The notes: generated from the letters alone by a model not told the origin. A stretch of 43,664 bases of DNA from an uncultured Spirochaetota bacterium (GCA_903821875.1 CAIJMU010000144.1:1-43664), one strand, 5' to 3'; shown: positions 29,745 through 38,132, counted from the first letter of the stretch. A program made the numbers and translations.

Positions 29745-30175
29745 GCCCCGAGCCCCATCCACAGGAGGCGGACAAAGGCCGCCCCCGCAGCGAGCGCAAA
29801 CAGCGTTCGCAGCGGGCCCTGGCGATCGGCTTCTGCGGCGATGATGCCGGGAACCAGCCAGCCCACGGCGGCAAACAGCGGAGCCTCGGGTGCCAGGCCG
29901 GGCAGGACCCGCTCGAGAAGGAAGCGCGCGATGAAGCCAGCCAGCAGGAAGGAGGCGTAGCGCCGCCTTCCGAAGAGGATGAGCTGTCCGCCAAGGAGCC
30001 TCACGGCAAGGAGGGCGAAGGCAGCATCGGCCAGGGTTGCGGCGAGCCTGAGCGGGGAGTCCGCATAGAGGGCGATAAAGCCCGGGACGATGACCCCTCC
30101 GGGCGACAGGCCGATGAGTTCGGTCATGAGGAGGCTCGTGACGACTCCGAGCACCAGGATATATTCAGAATTCAT
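29741..30175 (-). CDS. pgsC: Poly-gamma-glutamate biosynthesis protein PgsC
   Basis: A 144-residue integral membrane protein with about four or five hydrophobic segments and the family's usual length (about 149). The conserved opening is YILVLGVVTSLLMTELIGLSPGGVIVPGFIALY. In Bacillus, PgsC/CapC associates with PgsB/CapB to form the membrane-bound ligase that polymerises glutamate through its gamma-carboxyl group. The start at 30175 lies inside pgsB (11-nt overlap) and follows GGAAGGATCC, implying translational coupling. Confidence 0.9.
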   Translation of the reverse strand: MNSEYILVLGVVTSLLMTELIGLSPGGVIVPGFIALYADSPLRLAATLADAAFALLAVRLLGGQLILFGRRRYASFLLAGFIARFLLERVLPGLAPEAPLFAAVGWLVPGIIAAEADRQGPLRTLFALAAGAAFVRLLWMGLGA

Positions 30176-31325
30176 GGGATCCTTCCGCCAGCAGTGGTCC
30201 GACACCCTTCCAGTTGCCGACAGCCACGACGATGCTGCCACCCGCCAGCGTCGCAAGCCTGTCGGACAGCTGACGTCGGGCAACGTGGCGGACGCGTTGG
30301 TGCCCAGGGCCAGGGGGGAGGGCCGAGCGGAGACAGAGCCAGGAGGCCAGTGAGGGGAATCCCGAGAGCAGCACTTCATCCCAATTAGCTGCATTGGCGG
30401 CTGCCCAGCGGGCGAAGGCCTGGCTGCGGTCGGGACGGTCGGCGCGGCAGGCGATGAGGAGGACGCGCCGTGCGGAAGGCGCATCGCCTTCGGACCGCGG
30501 GCTGGCTGGCCGCCACCCGGCTGGCCCGATGAGGGCCTCGGTAGAGGCGACATCGTTGGCGGCGAGGGCATTGAGGATGGTGAGCTCGCCTCCGTCGCGG
30601 GTTGGCAGGCGACGGATGGAGAAGGCGCCAGGATCCGGGAGGAAGTTCCGCATTGCGACAATCGAGGCTTCGTTGGATGCACCTACAGCACGCGCTACGG
30701 CGAGGGCCAGGCCGGCATTGTCAGGAACGACGGCACTGCTGCCTTCGAGGGGAACCGTGAGCATGAGCTCAGCGCCTGCGGCGGCTGCTGGCCCTGCGAA
30801 GGCCTTGGCCACAGCAGGATCGGAGGTCAGTACCTGACCACCGACAGGGATGCCTCGGGAAAACACCTCCATCGTAGTGGCGACATCCCCGAGCTCAAGA
30901 CGGTGGTCGGCCCGGACGTTGGTGACCGCGAGGATGGAAGGCGAGAGGAAGGCATCGGAAGCGTACTGCGCGTCGGCCCTGACGGCCATGCACTCGGCCA
31001 CAAGGGCTTTTGCTCCGAGCCTCCGTGCCTCGAAGAGGAGCCAGCGCTGCTCGCGCACATCCGCTGCACCCCTTCTCCGCAGACGGATCTCATTCCCATC
31101 GGGAAGGATCAGCCTCGGCTCGGTGCCCGTGGTCTTGGCCAGGGTCCTGATGCCCGAAGCCCTGAGCGCGGCGGCGATGAGGCGCGTCGTCTCGGACTTG
31201 CCCCGTGTTCCATTGACGTGGATGACGACAGGGACTCTGGCGCGGGCACGGGCCAGAAGGAAGCGCTCCCCGAAAAGGAAGACGAACCACCCAATTGCCA
31301 GAATAAAGGCGAGCCACCCGATCAT
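30165..31325 (-). CDS. pgsB: Poly-gamma-glutamate synthase PgsB
   Basis: The ATP-dependent amide ligase of poly-gamma-glutamate synthesis, 386 residues, related to Mur ligases and folylpolyglutamate synthase. An N-terminal membrane anchor (residues 3-20) is followed by the P-loop NGTRGKSETTR (38-48), then TTGTEPRLI, the VAECMAV segment and TNVRADH, all typical of PgsB/CapB. It is translationally coupled on both sides (ATGA with the upstream M14 gene, overlap with pgsC). Whether the product is a true polymer or short gamma-glutamyl chains cannot be told from sequence. Confidence 0.92.
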   Translation of the reverse strand: MIGWLAFILAIGWFVFLFGERFLLARARARVPVVIHVNGTRGKSETTRLIAAALRASGIRTLAKTTGTEPRLILPDGNEIRLRRRGAADVREQRWLLFEARRLGAKALVAECMAVRADAQYASDAFLSPSILAVTNVRADHRLELGDVATTMEVFSRGIPVGGQVLTSDPAVAKAFAGPAAAAGAELMLTVPLEGSSAVVPDNAGLALAVARAVGASNEASIVAMRNFLPDPGAFSIRRLPTRDGGELTILNALAANDVASTEALIGPAGWRPASPRSEGDAPSARRVLLIACRADRPDRSQAFARWAAANAANWDEVLLSGFPSLASWLCLRSALPPGPGHQRVRHVARRQLSDRLATLAGGSIVVAVGNWKGVGPLLAEGSHEF

Positions 31326-32095
31326 GGGGAAAGGAGCCCGAGGGCGGAAAGGAGGGCAGTGACTGCCATGGTCTGGAGCTCCAGCCGTTCCGGGAGAGGC
31401 AGGCGCGCAGGGACCTCTATGGTCACGGCCGCCGTCCCGACCTGTCCAAGCTCATGATTAAGACTGCCATGGGGTGCGCCGCCGGTGAAGGCGAAGCCCG
31501 CCTCCGAAAGCCCCTTCCCTTCCCCATCGGAGCCTTCAAGCGCCGCGAGGGCGATAGCCGCCGACTGGGCATTGGTGACAAGGGTGGGCCTGTCGGACTC
31601 GAGCCAGGCGAGGCCCTCCTCGTGGAGGTCCAGGACGAGGTCATAGCCGCGCAGTGCCGCAAACAGATCCCTGGCTCGGACAGCCTCGGGGCTGGAACTT
31701 CCCTCCCCTCCCGGGAAAAGGCGGTTCAAGTCGAGCCCCGAGGGACCGCTCCTCGAGGCAGCGGCGAGCGGATTTGCGACAGCAACGACCATGACGGTGC
31801 CGCAAGCCAGGCGGCCCGAAAGCCAGGCAGGCAGGGCCTCTGCCGCAGCGATGCCCGAGGACTCATCCCAATGGATGCCACCGACGATGGCTACCCTCGG
31901 TCCGGGCTTCCCCGACTCGATCTGGACCGCGTCTGCGAGGGCCGGCAGCAGGTCTGCCGCCGGCGCGCTCTTCGGCGAAACGCGTGCAGCCGAATTGCCC
32001 ATAGCCGGCAAACCTGCGCAGGCGGTGAAAAACACGAGCACGAGGGCCAGCGCCACTGTTGCCCTGGACAGCTGCGCCGCGTCCGGGCGCCTCAT
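31322..32095 (-). CDS. M14 aspartoacylase-like lipoprotein (second copy)
   Basis: A 257-residue member of the succinylglutamate desuccinylase/aspartoacylase branch of M14 zinc enzymes. Zinc ligands are H75 and E78 in GGIHWDES and H158 in LDLHEEG; the substrate-binding LDLNRLFPG follows the family pattern. The N terminus has a signal sequence ending in FFTAC (C26), probably a lipoprotein. I chose the ATG at 32095 (7 bp after the previous stop) because the longer frame reads through another gene. Family members hydrolyse amide bonds next to acidic residues, and phage gamma-PGA hydrolase PghP is also M14-like, so cleavage of gamma-glutamyl bonds is a reasonable proposal. Confidence 0.82.
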   Translation of the reverse strand: MRRPDAAQLSRATVALALVLVFFTACAGLPAMGNSAARVSPKSAPAADLLPALADAVQIESGKPGPRVAIVGGIHWDESSGIAAAEALPAWLSGRLACGTVMVVAVANPLAAASRSGPSGLDLNRLFPGGEGSSSPEAVRARDLFAALRGYDLVLDLHEEGLAWLESDRPTLVTNAQSAAIALAALEGSDGEGKGLSEAGFAFTGGAPHGSLNHELGQVGTAAVTIEVPARLPLPERLELQTMAVTALLSALGLLSP

Positions 32096-32102
32096 CCCGC
32101 TC

Positions 32103-33236
32103 TCACAGTAGCTTGCCGAGGCCCCCGGCGACGAACTCGTCGTAACTGGGAATACCCTCGTAGGTGATGGGTCGATCGGGGTGCTGCTCCGACCAGGCAG
32201 CGAATATCGCCGCGAGTCCCGCCGCATGGCGCCCGACCCGCGTTTCCAGGGGCCAGCCCTTCGCGTCGTAGGGCACAAAGAGGCGGCCGAGGGCCTTGGC
32301 CTTGAGATAGAAGGGGTCCTGACCCTTGAGGATGAGGGCCTCGTCAGTAACGCCCCGCAGCCTGCCCTGGGAGGGATTGGCAGCCTCCATGAGGATGGCG
32401 AGGGTATCGGTCGCGTCCCCGAGCTCTCGGTGCGACAGCCCGTGGAGTTTCACCGGGGAGGGTTCGAGGCCCATCGTAACCCCGTCGAATTCGAGGTTGA
32501 GCACTGCCACCGAGGCGACCTTCATCGCCCTGTCGTGGGCGACGATGGCGTTGATGACCGGATACTCGGGGGAGGCCTCGTGGAGGTCGACCGTCACGTC
32601 GATCCTCTCGGCCAGTATCATGCTAGTTATGGCAAACGTCACCTTTTCGGTGAAGGTACCGTCGGGCCTTCCGGGGTAGGCCCGGTTGAGGTTGCGCGTC
32701 TCCGAGCCGGAGAGCCTCTGGCCAGAGGCAGCATGGACGTAGATGTCGGGATCCGGCCACTGGTCGACGGGACTCGTTGCCCTCGAGCCGAAGCGGAACT
32801 TCCTCGGGCCCGAGGCCCCCAGGATGGTGAAGTGCCGGGGTTCACCCTCCATGTAGTCGGTATGCGTAAAGCCGGATGCATTGGCATTCGTAATTATGAA
32901 GAGTTTTCCCGATTCTGGCTTCGCGTTCTCGACGAGGATGATGGCCGTCATCCAGCCGGCGGGCTCGTTGGGGTGGGTGCCGCCGATGACGAGGGCCGAG
33001 CCGCCCGGCTTCCCCGAGTCCAGGACATAGACCTCCGAGTCACCGGCAGAGCCCTTGAGGCCAGGAAACCAGTCGGAAAGCCGCTTCACTTCGGTGACGC
33101 CAGGACCCTTCCTGATCGTATCGGGCTTCCGCATCTCGAGGTCGGAGGGGATCACGAGTCCCAGCACGAGGCATACCGCCGCGACCAGGCCGAGGGAAAG
33201 GGGAAGCCTGGGGAATTTCTTCACAGTGCTGTCCAT
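32103..33236 (-). CDS. Membrane-anchored M14 aspartoacylase-like protein
   Basis: A 377-residue protein with an N-terminal transmembrane anchor (about residues 12-30) and an M14 succinylglutamate desuccinylase/aspartoacylase-like domain. Zinc ligands H88 and E91 in GGTHPNEPAG and H219 in VDLHEAS are intact, and RNLNRAYPG (181-189) matches the substrate-binding segment. The catalytic domain should face the periplasm. It precedes the smaller M14 lipoprotein by 7 bp. Two paralogues in tandem suggest different chain-length or end specificities on a gamma-glutamyl substrate, which is inference from the operon. Confidence 0.83.
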   Translation of the reverse strand: MDSTVKKFPRLPLSLGLVAAVCLVLGLVIPSDLEMRKPDTIRKGPGVTEVKRLSDWFPGLKGSAGDSEVYVLDSGKPGGSALVIGGTHPNEPAGWMTAIILVENAKPESGKLFIITNANASGFTHTDYMEGEPRHFTILGASGPRKFRFGSRATSPVDQWPDPDIYVHAASGQRLSGSETRNLNRAYPGRPDGTFTEKVTFAITSMILAERIDVTVDLHEASPEYPVINAIVAHDRAMKVASVAVLNLEFDGVTMGLEPSPVKLHGLSHRELGDATDTLAILMEAANPSQGRLRGVTDEALILKGQDPFYLKAKALGRLFVPYDAKGWPLETRVGRHAAGLAAIFAAWSEQHPDRPITYEGIPSYDEFVAGGLGKLL

Positions 33237-33246
33237 CCTGCCCCCC

Positions 33247-33393
33247 CTACGCGATCATGAGGGCGCGGAGCGCCAGCGGCACCAGGATGATCGCCGCATT
33301 GATCTTGAGTTTTGCGCTCTTCTGGCTGAAGAGCTCGGCCATCACAAGGACGGCCGCGAGGACGACGATGAGCCTGTAAATAATGGTGATCAT
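33247..33393 (-). CDS. Small two-helix membrane protein
   Basis: A 48-residue protein, MITIIYRLIVVLAAVLVMAE then a short Lys-rich loop and a second hydrophobic stretch. It has two predicted membrane segments (about 4-20 and 31-47). The start codon is 2 bp after the permease stop and follows CTGGGAG, so it is clearly part of the operon. I do not recognise a family. It could be an accessory subunit of the permease, standing in for the small DctQ subunit of TRAP transporters, or of the Pgs complex. Confidence 0.7.
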   Translation of the reverse strand: MITIIYRLIVVLAAVLVMAELFSQKSAKLKINAAIILVPLALRALMIA

Positions 33394-33395
33394 GG

Positions 33396-34670
33396 TCACA
33401 CTCCCAGGAACTTCGCGATGGGATTGGCCCACACGAGCATGGCAACTCCCACCAGGACGGCGAGGACCGCGGGCAGGAGCGCCAGCTTCACGATGCGCCC
33501 GTATCGCGGCTCGCAAATGAGCTGTGCAGTGACTACCGGCGTGAGCGCGACCGGCGGCATGTAGCTGCCCATGGCGCCGATCAGCGAGAGGGCGGAAAGC
33601 ACGACGATCTGGTTCTGCCCCAGGAGGGCGAGCGCGAAGGGTACACCGAGGACGCTCGCTCCGCCGTAGACGGAGATGCCGCCAAAGAGGGGCAGCGATA
33701 CGGCGATGACAGCGAGCATGAGGGCCGGTGGTACGGAGAGGGCTCCCACCACGATGGCGCCACGGATCCCGGTCATCGTCATCATCTCGATGAGCATGCC
33801 GACACCAAAGAGGATGCCCACCACGGGGAGGATCTCGCTCACGCCAGCGCGAGCGGCCCTGACCACGTCGAAGCGCCTCCCTACGAGGAGCCCCGAGGCG
33901 GCCGAGATCATGAAGGTGAGGGGCATCCGGGGATCGGGGAACCAGGTGGGAAAGGCCTTAGGCCCCACCATGAGGATGACTGCGACCAGGAGGGGCAGGT
34001 AGGCGGCCAGGCCGACGGAACCTGTCTCCGCCCGCTTCGATTCGATCACATTCGCGAGGGCAGTGCGGTCGACGTGCCTGTATCCGATGATCAGCGTCGT
34101 GAGGATCGCCAAAGGAAAGGAGACCAGGGCCAGGACGCCGTCGAAGCCTATGTAGGGCAGGTCGATGCCCCCACCGATTATCATGATTGGTATGTTTACC
34201 GGAGGGGCGATCATGCCGTAGACGGCTGCGCTCGAGATCACTGCACCGACCACAGGCAGGGGCATCCCCATGGCCAGGAGGATGGGCGATACCAGCGTCC
34301 CGGTCCCCAGGACGCTGGCAGTGCAGGAACCGGTGATCATGCCGGGAAACATGATGACGATCGTGAGCGCCACCAGCAACAGGAGGGGGGAGCTGCCGAA
34401 GCGCAGCGTGATGGAACGCGTGAGCCCGGCCAGAAGTCCGTTCCCCTCGATCACCTTGAGGAAGATCATGGCAGTTATGAGGACCAGCCCGGTATCGAGG
34501 TAGCCGAACATCCCTTCGACGAGCTGGTCGAGGGGAATGCCCCTCCCCGCCAGGAGTGGAAGCGCCACGGCGGTGATCACGAGGCTGAGCGATACCGGCA
34601 GCTTCGCGACGAGCACGAGGCCGACAAAGGCCAGCACCATGAAGGCGAGGAGGAGGAACTGGGTCGTCAT
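33396..34670 (-). CDS. DctM-like large permease (TRAP/ion-transporter superfamily)
   Basis: A 424-residue polytopic membrane protein with about 11-12 hydrophobic segments. Features such as FPGMITGSCTASVLGTGTLVSPILLAMGMP and the AAVYGMIAPPVNIPIMIIGG repeat region resemble the DctM subunit of TRAP transporters and related ion-transporter superfamily members. No DctP binding protein or regular DctQ subunit is encoded nearby. The substrate is likely an anionic amino acid or dicarboxylate; inside this operon glutamate or gamma-glutamyl oligomers are plausible. It starts 9 bp after the DUF6305-like gene. Confidence 0.78.
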   Translation of the reverse strand: MTTQFLLLAFMVLAFVGLVLVAKLPVSLSLVITAVALPLLAGRGIPLDQLVEGMFGYLDTGLVLITAMIFLKVIEGNGLLAGLTRSITLRFGSSPLLLLVALTIVIMFPGMITGSCTASVLGTGTLVSPILLAMGMPLPVVGAVISSAAVYGMIAPPVNIPIMIIGGGIDLPYIGFDGVLALVSFPLAILTTLIIGYRHVDRTALANVIESKRAETGSVGLAAYLPLLVAVILMVGPKAFPTWFPDPRMPLTFMISAASGLLVGRRFDVVRAARAGVSEILPVVGILFGVGMLIEMMTMTGIRGAIVVGALSVPPALMLAVIAVSLPLFGGISVYGGASVLGVPFALALLGQNQIVVLSALSLIGAMGSYMPPVALTPVVTAQLICEPRYGRIVKLALLPAVLAVLVGVAMLVWANPIAKFLGV

Positions 34671-34679
34671 GTCACATCC

Positions 34680-35252
34680 CTACTTGAAGGCCTTGAAGAG
34701 TGGATCACCAGCCTTCGTGATCTTCTCCACAGAGTCGAGGGGGATCTTCGCGGCCGCGCAGAGCTTTGTGAACAGCCCGTCGGCATTGCCCTCGGCCACG
34801 ACGATCACATAGTCGCAGGAGGCAACCGTAGCCAGGATGAACTTGTCGGAGAGTTCGCCACGGCGGGCCTCACCGCCGACATGGATGCCGATGATCTTAA
34901 GACCTAGTTTTTTTGCCTCGGCCAGGAGGACCTTGGCCCGGTCGAGCTCGGCGTCGGCGGAGATGCCCGCGGCACCGAGGCCCTTGGAGGAGCCACCTAT
35001 CGCAATTATGAGGGTCTTTGCCCCGGAGGCCGCAAGGCCACCTGCCTTGACCTGCGGATCGGCCTTGTAGTCGAGCTTGGAGCGGTCGAGGAGGACCTTC
35101 ACCATCTCGACATCCGCGCTCTGGCCTATGGATATGAGGAGGGCGGGCTTCGAGGCGATGGGCGCCTTCAGCGTGTAGGTCTGGGCCGACAGCGATGCTG
35201 ATAGAAGGAGGAGTGCCGGGAGGAAGGTCAGGGAGCGGGATGGCAAACGCAT
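34680..35252 (-). CDS. Exported DUF6305-like protein
   Basis: A 190-residue protein with a signal peptide (cleavage near SLSAQ, residue 24). The mature part has a conserved ALLISIGQSADVEMVKVLLDR opening and a Rossmann-like alternation (TLIIAIGGSSKGLGAAG, KIIGIHVGGEARRGELSD). I associate this pattern with the family called DUF6305, which occurs next to pgsBCW genes; this is recognition from memory. Function unknown. It may be a periplasmic binding partner for the permease that follows. The start follows AAGGTGAAAG. Confidence 0.7.
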   Translation of the reverse strand: MRLPSRSLTFLPALLLLSASLSAQTYTLKAPIASKPALLISIGQSADVEMVKVLLDRSKLDYKADPQVKAGGLAASGAKTLIIAIGGSSKGLGAAGISADAELDRAKVLLAEAKKLGLKIIGIHVGGEARRGELSDKFILATVASCDYVIVVAEGNADGLFTKLCAAAKIPLDSVEKITKAGDPLFKAFK

Positions 35253-35309
35253 GCTTTCACCTTGTACGGAAAGGATGGCACCGAGGCGGCTCGTCGCCGC
35301 CCTGGCGCC

Positions 35310-35337
35310 GTGAAGCGGCAGCAGAGTGCCGCTTCAC
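35310..35337 (-). promoter_or_regulatory. Perfect hairpin after ggt
   Basis: An 11-bp perfect stem (35310-35320 with 35327-35337) with a 6-nt loop lies 6 bp past the ggt stop and 57 bp before the DUF6305-like gene. No U-tract follows on the minus strand. It probably stabilises the ggt mRNA 3' end or partly attenuates downstream genes. Confidence 0.6.
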
Positions 35338-35343
35338 AGTGGG

Positions 35344-37092
35344 TCAGTAGGCAACTCCCTGTCCGTCGCGGCGGGGGTCGGCGCCGGCGTAGAGGGTCTT
35401 GGTCGCATAGTCATAGAGACAGCCCTGGGATACGCCCTGAGAGGGCGAGTAGTCGTCCTGGAAGAGGAGCTTGTGCCCGAGCGCTGTCAGGCCGTTGGTG
35501 GTCGACACGGGAATCCGGCCTTCGACGTTGTAGTCGGAGGTATTGGTACGATATATGCGCGGGGCGCTGATGGCAGCCTGGATGGACATGCCATGGTCGA
35601 CGACGTCGGAGATGATCTGGGCGACTGCGGTGATGATGCGCGTAGCGCCGGCAGCGCCGAGGGTCATGAAGGAGCGGCCCTGGGGATCGAGCACGAGGGT
35701 CGGGCTCATCGAGGACAGGGGGCGCTTCTTGGGTTCGACGGAGTTGACCGAACCGGGCTTGAGGACGAAGTCGTCCATGTGGTTGTTCATCACGATGCCG
35801 GTGCCGGGAATGACGACGCCTGAACCGAAGAAATAATTGATCGACTTGGTGCAGGCGACCATGTTGCCGTCCTTGTCCATGACGGAGAAGGAGGTCGTCG
35901 AGCCACTCTCATACTTGGAAGGATCGCCGGGCGCGACGGGGGTCGGCATTACCTTGTCGAGGGCGATGAGGGCCGCAAGGTCCTTGGCGTAGGCCTTGGA
36001 AGTGAGTCCCGTAAGGGGCACCTTCACGAAGGCGGTATCGGCCATGAACTGCGCACGGTCCGCGTAGACGAGCCGCATCGCCTCGCCCCAAAGCTGGAGG
36101 GACTTGGCGGTGTTCTGCCCGTAGGACTTCATGTCGAAGTTCTCGAGGATGTTGAGGAGCTGGATGATGTGCGTGCCACCCGAGGAGGCAGGAGGCGTCG
36201 ATATGATGGTGTAATTGCGATAGGTTCCGGTAACGGGCTTGCGGGCCTCGACCTTGTATCCGCGCATGTCGGCCAGGCTCAGGATGCCACCCTGGGCAAG
36301 GACCTCGGAAACGACGGCAGCCGCGATCGGCCCCTCGTAGAAGGCCTTGGCGCCGTCGGCCTGGATGGCCTTCAGTGTGGCCTGGAGATCGGGGTTCTGG
36401 ATCGTGTCGCCGATGTCGTAGGGAAGGCCGTCCTTCAGGTAGAGGGAGGCTGCGGCGGGGAACTGCTTGATCTTGTCGAAGTTGTCCTTGATGGCCCCTG
36501 CGAGGTTGGAGGTCACGGGAACCTTCATCGCCCAGTCGACGGCGGGCTGCATGACAGCCTGGCGAGTCATGGTCTTCCCGGTCTTCTGCGCCACCGAACC
36601 ATAGTTCTCAAGGGCATAGAGGAGGCCGGCCACATCTCCAGGTACACCGGAGGCGAGTCCTCCGACCTGGGAGCCTGGCCCGACGATCGCGCTGGCGGTG
36701 GAGTCGGTCCGCTTGGCGGGCAGCTGGGTCTTGCCATCCTCGCTATACTTGAACATATCTGGTTTCGAGGCGATGGGAGCCATCTCGCGGAAGTCGATGA
36801 CGATGGGATCCTTGCCGACGAGCTTGATGGTAATGAAACCGCCGCCGCCGAGGCCGTTGGCGTTGGGCTCAAGGACGCCCTGGGCGAAGCCGATGGCCAC
36901 TGCCGCATCGACGGCGTTCCCGCCCTTCTTGAGGATATCGATTCCTACCTGGGCTGAATCGGGTTTCGCCGTGGCGACGACACCGTTGGCGCCCTGCGCC
37001 CCCCGCGTATGGAGATTTGCGGGCACGGCCTGTCCGAAGGCGACCGAGACGGCACCGGACAACGCTATCCCGATCACAATGATTCTATTCAT
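35344..37092 (-). CDS. ggt: Secreted gamma-glutamyltransferase
   Basis: A 582-residue N-terminal-nucleophile enzyme that cleaves and transfers gamma-glutamyl groups; homologues PgsD/CapD process poly-gamma-glutamate. A signal peptide (about 1-20, SVAFG) sends it to the periplasm. Autocleavage is predicted before T399 in GSTTSFSV, giving large and small subunits; the PLSSMSPT segment and GAAGATRI oxyanion region follow. The usual His after the Thr pair (TTH) is Ser here. AGGAGG precedes the ATG. It is the first gene of the operon ending in pgsW, with a promoter at 37127-37155. Context makes gamma-PGA a likelier substrate than glutathione. Confidence 0.92.
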   Translation of the reverse strand: MNRIIVIGIALSGAVSVAFGQAVPANLHTRGAQGANGVVATAKPDSAQVGIDILKKGGNAVDAAVAIGFAQGVLEPNANGLGGGGFITIKLVGKDPIVIDFREMAPIASKPDMFKYSEDGKTQLPAKRTDSTASAIVGPGSQVGGLASGVPGDVAGLLYALENYGSVAQKTGKTMTRQAVMQPAVDWAMKVPVTSNLAGAIKDNFDKIKQFPAAASLYLKDGLPYDIGDTIQNPDLQATLKAIQADGAKAFYEGPIAAAVVSEVLAQGGILSLADMRGYKVEARKPVTGTYRNYTIISTPPASSGGTHIIQLLNILENFDMKSYGQNTAKSLQLWGEAMRLVYADRAQFMADTAFVKVPLTGLTSKAYAKDLAALIALDKVMPTPVAPGDPSKYESGSTTSFSVMDKDGNMVACTKSINYFFGSGVVIPGTGIVMNNHMDDFVLKPGSVNSVEPKKRPLSSMSPTLVLDPQGRSFMTLGAAGATRIITAVAQIISDVVDHGMSIQAAISAPRIYRTNTSDYNVEGRIPVSTTNGLTALGHKLLFQDDYSPSQGVSQGCLYDYATKTLYAGADPRRDGQGVAY

Positions 37093-37126
37093 GGAAGCCT
37101 CCTGGGGAAATTTGTGAGACCGCTAA

Positions 37127-37155
37127 ATATCAAGCCCCGGGCCCACGCCTGTCAA
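37127..37155 (-). promoter_or_regulatory. Promoter for the ggt-pgsW operon
   Basis: On the minus strand a consensus TTGACA (37150-37155) lies 17 bp from a weaker TGATAT (37127-37132). The predicted start is near 37120, about 28 nt before ggt. Confidence 0.55.
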
Positions 37156-37202
37156 CACGCATGGCGACGGCTTTGGAGGCCTAGGCCAGACTCTATCGAC
37201 GA

Positions 37203-38132
37203 TCAGGGGATCGACGCTTCGAGCGCTGCTCCGATTTCCGGAAACCTGAATGAGTAGCCTGAGTCGAGGAGCCGGCGCGGTTCAGCGCGCACGCCCAGAA
37301 GGAGGGTGTCGGCCATCCCACCGAAGGCCAGGCGAAGGGCAAAGGAAGGGAGCGGCAGCCAGGAGGGACGGTGGAGGACCCGGCCAAGGGCCGCCGACAA
37401 TTCAGCATTGCGAAGACTTCCGGGAGCCACGAGGTTGAAGGCCCCGCGAGCCTGGCTATCCATTGCAAGATGGCGAAGGCCGCCCACCAGGTCGGCGAGC
37501 GCCACCCAGGACATCCACTGCCTGCCCGAGCCCACAGGGCCGCCGGCGCAGAGCCGGTGCTGGAGGAGGAGGGGAGAAAGGACGGGGCTCCCGGAGCCGA
37601 GGACGGGACCGAGCCGAGCGACGATCCTCCGTACTCCAAGGGATTCGACTGCTTCGGTGGAAGACTCCCAGTCCTCGGCGACGAGGCGCGAGAGGAAGCC
37701 TGTGCCAGGCGCGTCCCCTTCTCGGGCAAGGCCCTCGCCTGGGGGGTAGTAGTCGATCCCTGAAGCCTGGATAAAGACGCCTGGCCTCACCGAGGCGGCC
37801 ATGATGGCCTCCACCAGGGCGCAGCCCGCATCACGCCGACTTTCCTGAAGGAGACGCCTCCGGGCGGGAGTCCATCGGTAGGCAGGCGAGGGTCCGGCGA
37901 CGCGCTCGCCGGCGAGGTTCACCACGAGGTCTGCGCCATCGACGGCATGCGACCACAGGCCCTGCGTCTTTCCGTCCCAGAGCAGGACCTGCGGTCCCTG
38001 CTCCACCCCTGCGCGTGCCTCCGCGCTGGCTCCGCCCCGCGACAGGACGAGGACCTCGTCCCCTGTTGCCAGAAAGGAAGCTGCCAAGGCACGCCCCACA
38101 TAGCCGGTCCCGCCGGCGATGATAATCTTCAT
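37203..38132 (-). CDS. TIGR01777-family NAD-dependent epimerase
   Basis: A 309-residue short-chain dehydrogenase of the extended, epimerase-like TIGR01777 (YfcH/SulA-like) family. The nucleotide-binding motif is GGTGYVGRALAASF near the N terminus, followed by NLAGERVA and QASGIDYYPP (the Tyr of the active-site region) and the DUF1731-type C-terminal segment. Physiological substrate is unknown for the family. The ATG at 38132 overlaps the stop of the Aat-like gene (ATGA), so they are co-translated. The ORF extends upstream but only as the shadow of that gene. Confidence 0.87.
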   Translation of the reverse strand: MKIIIAGGTGYVGRALAASFLATGDEVLVLSRGGASAEARAGVEQGPQVLLWDGKTQGLWSHAVDGADLVVNLAGERVAGPSPAYRWTPARRRLLQESRRDAGCALVEAIMAASVRPGVFIQASGIDYYPPGEGLAREGDAPGTGFLSRLVAEDWESSTEAVESLGVRRIVARLGPVLGSGSPVLSPLLLQHRLCAGGPVGSGRQWMSWVALADLVGGLRHLAMDSQARGAFNLVAPGSLRNAELSAALGRVLHRPSWLPLPSFALRLAFGGMADTLLLGVRAEPRRLLDSGYSFRFPEIGAALEASIP

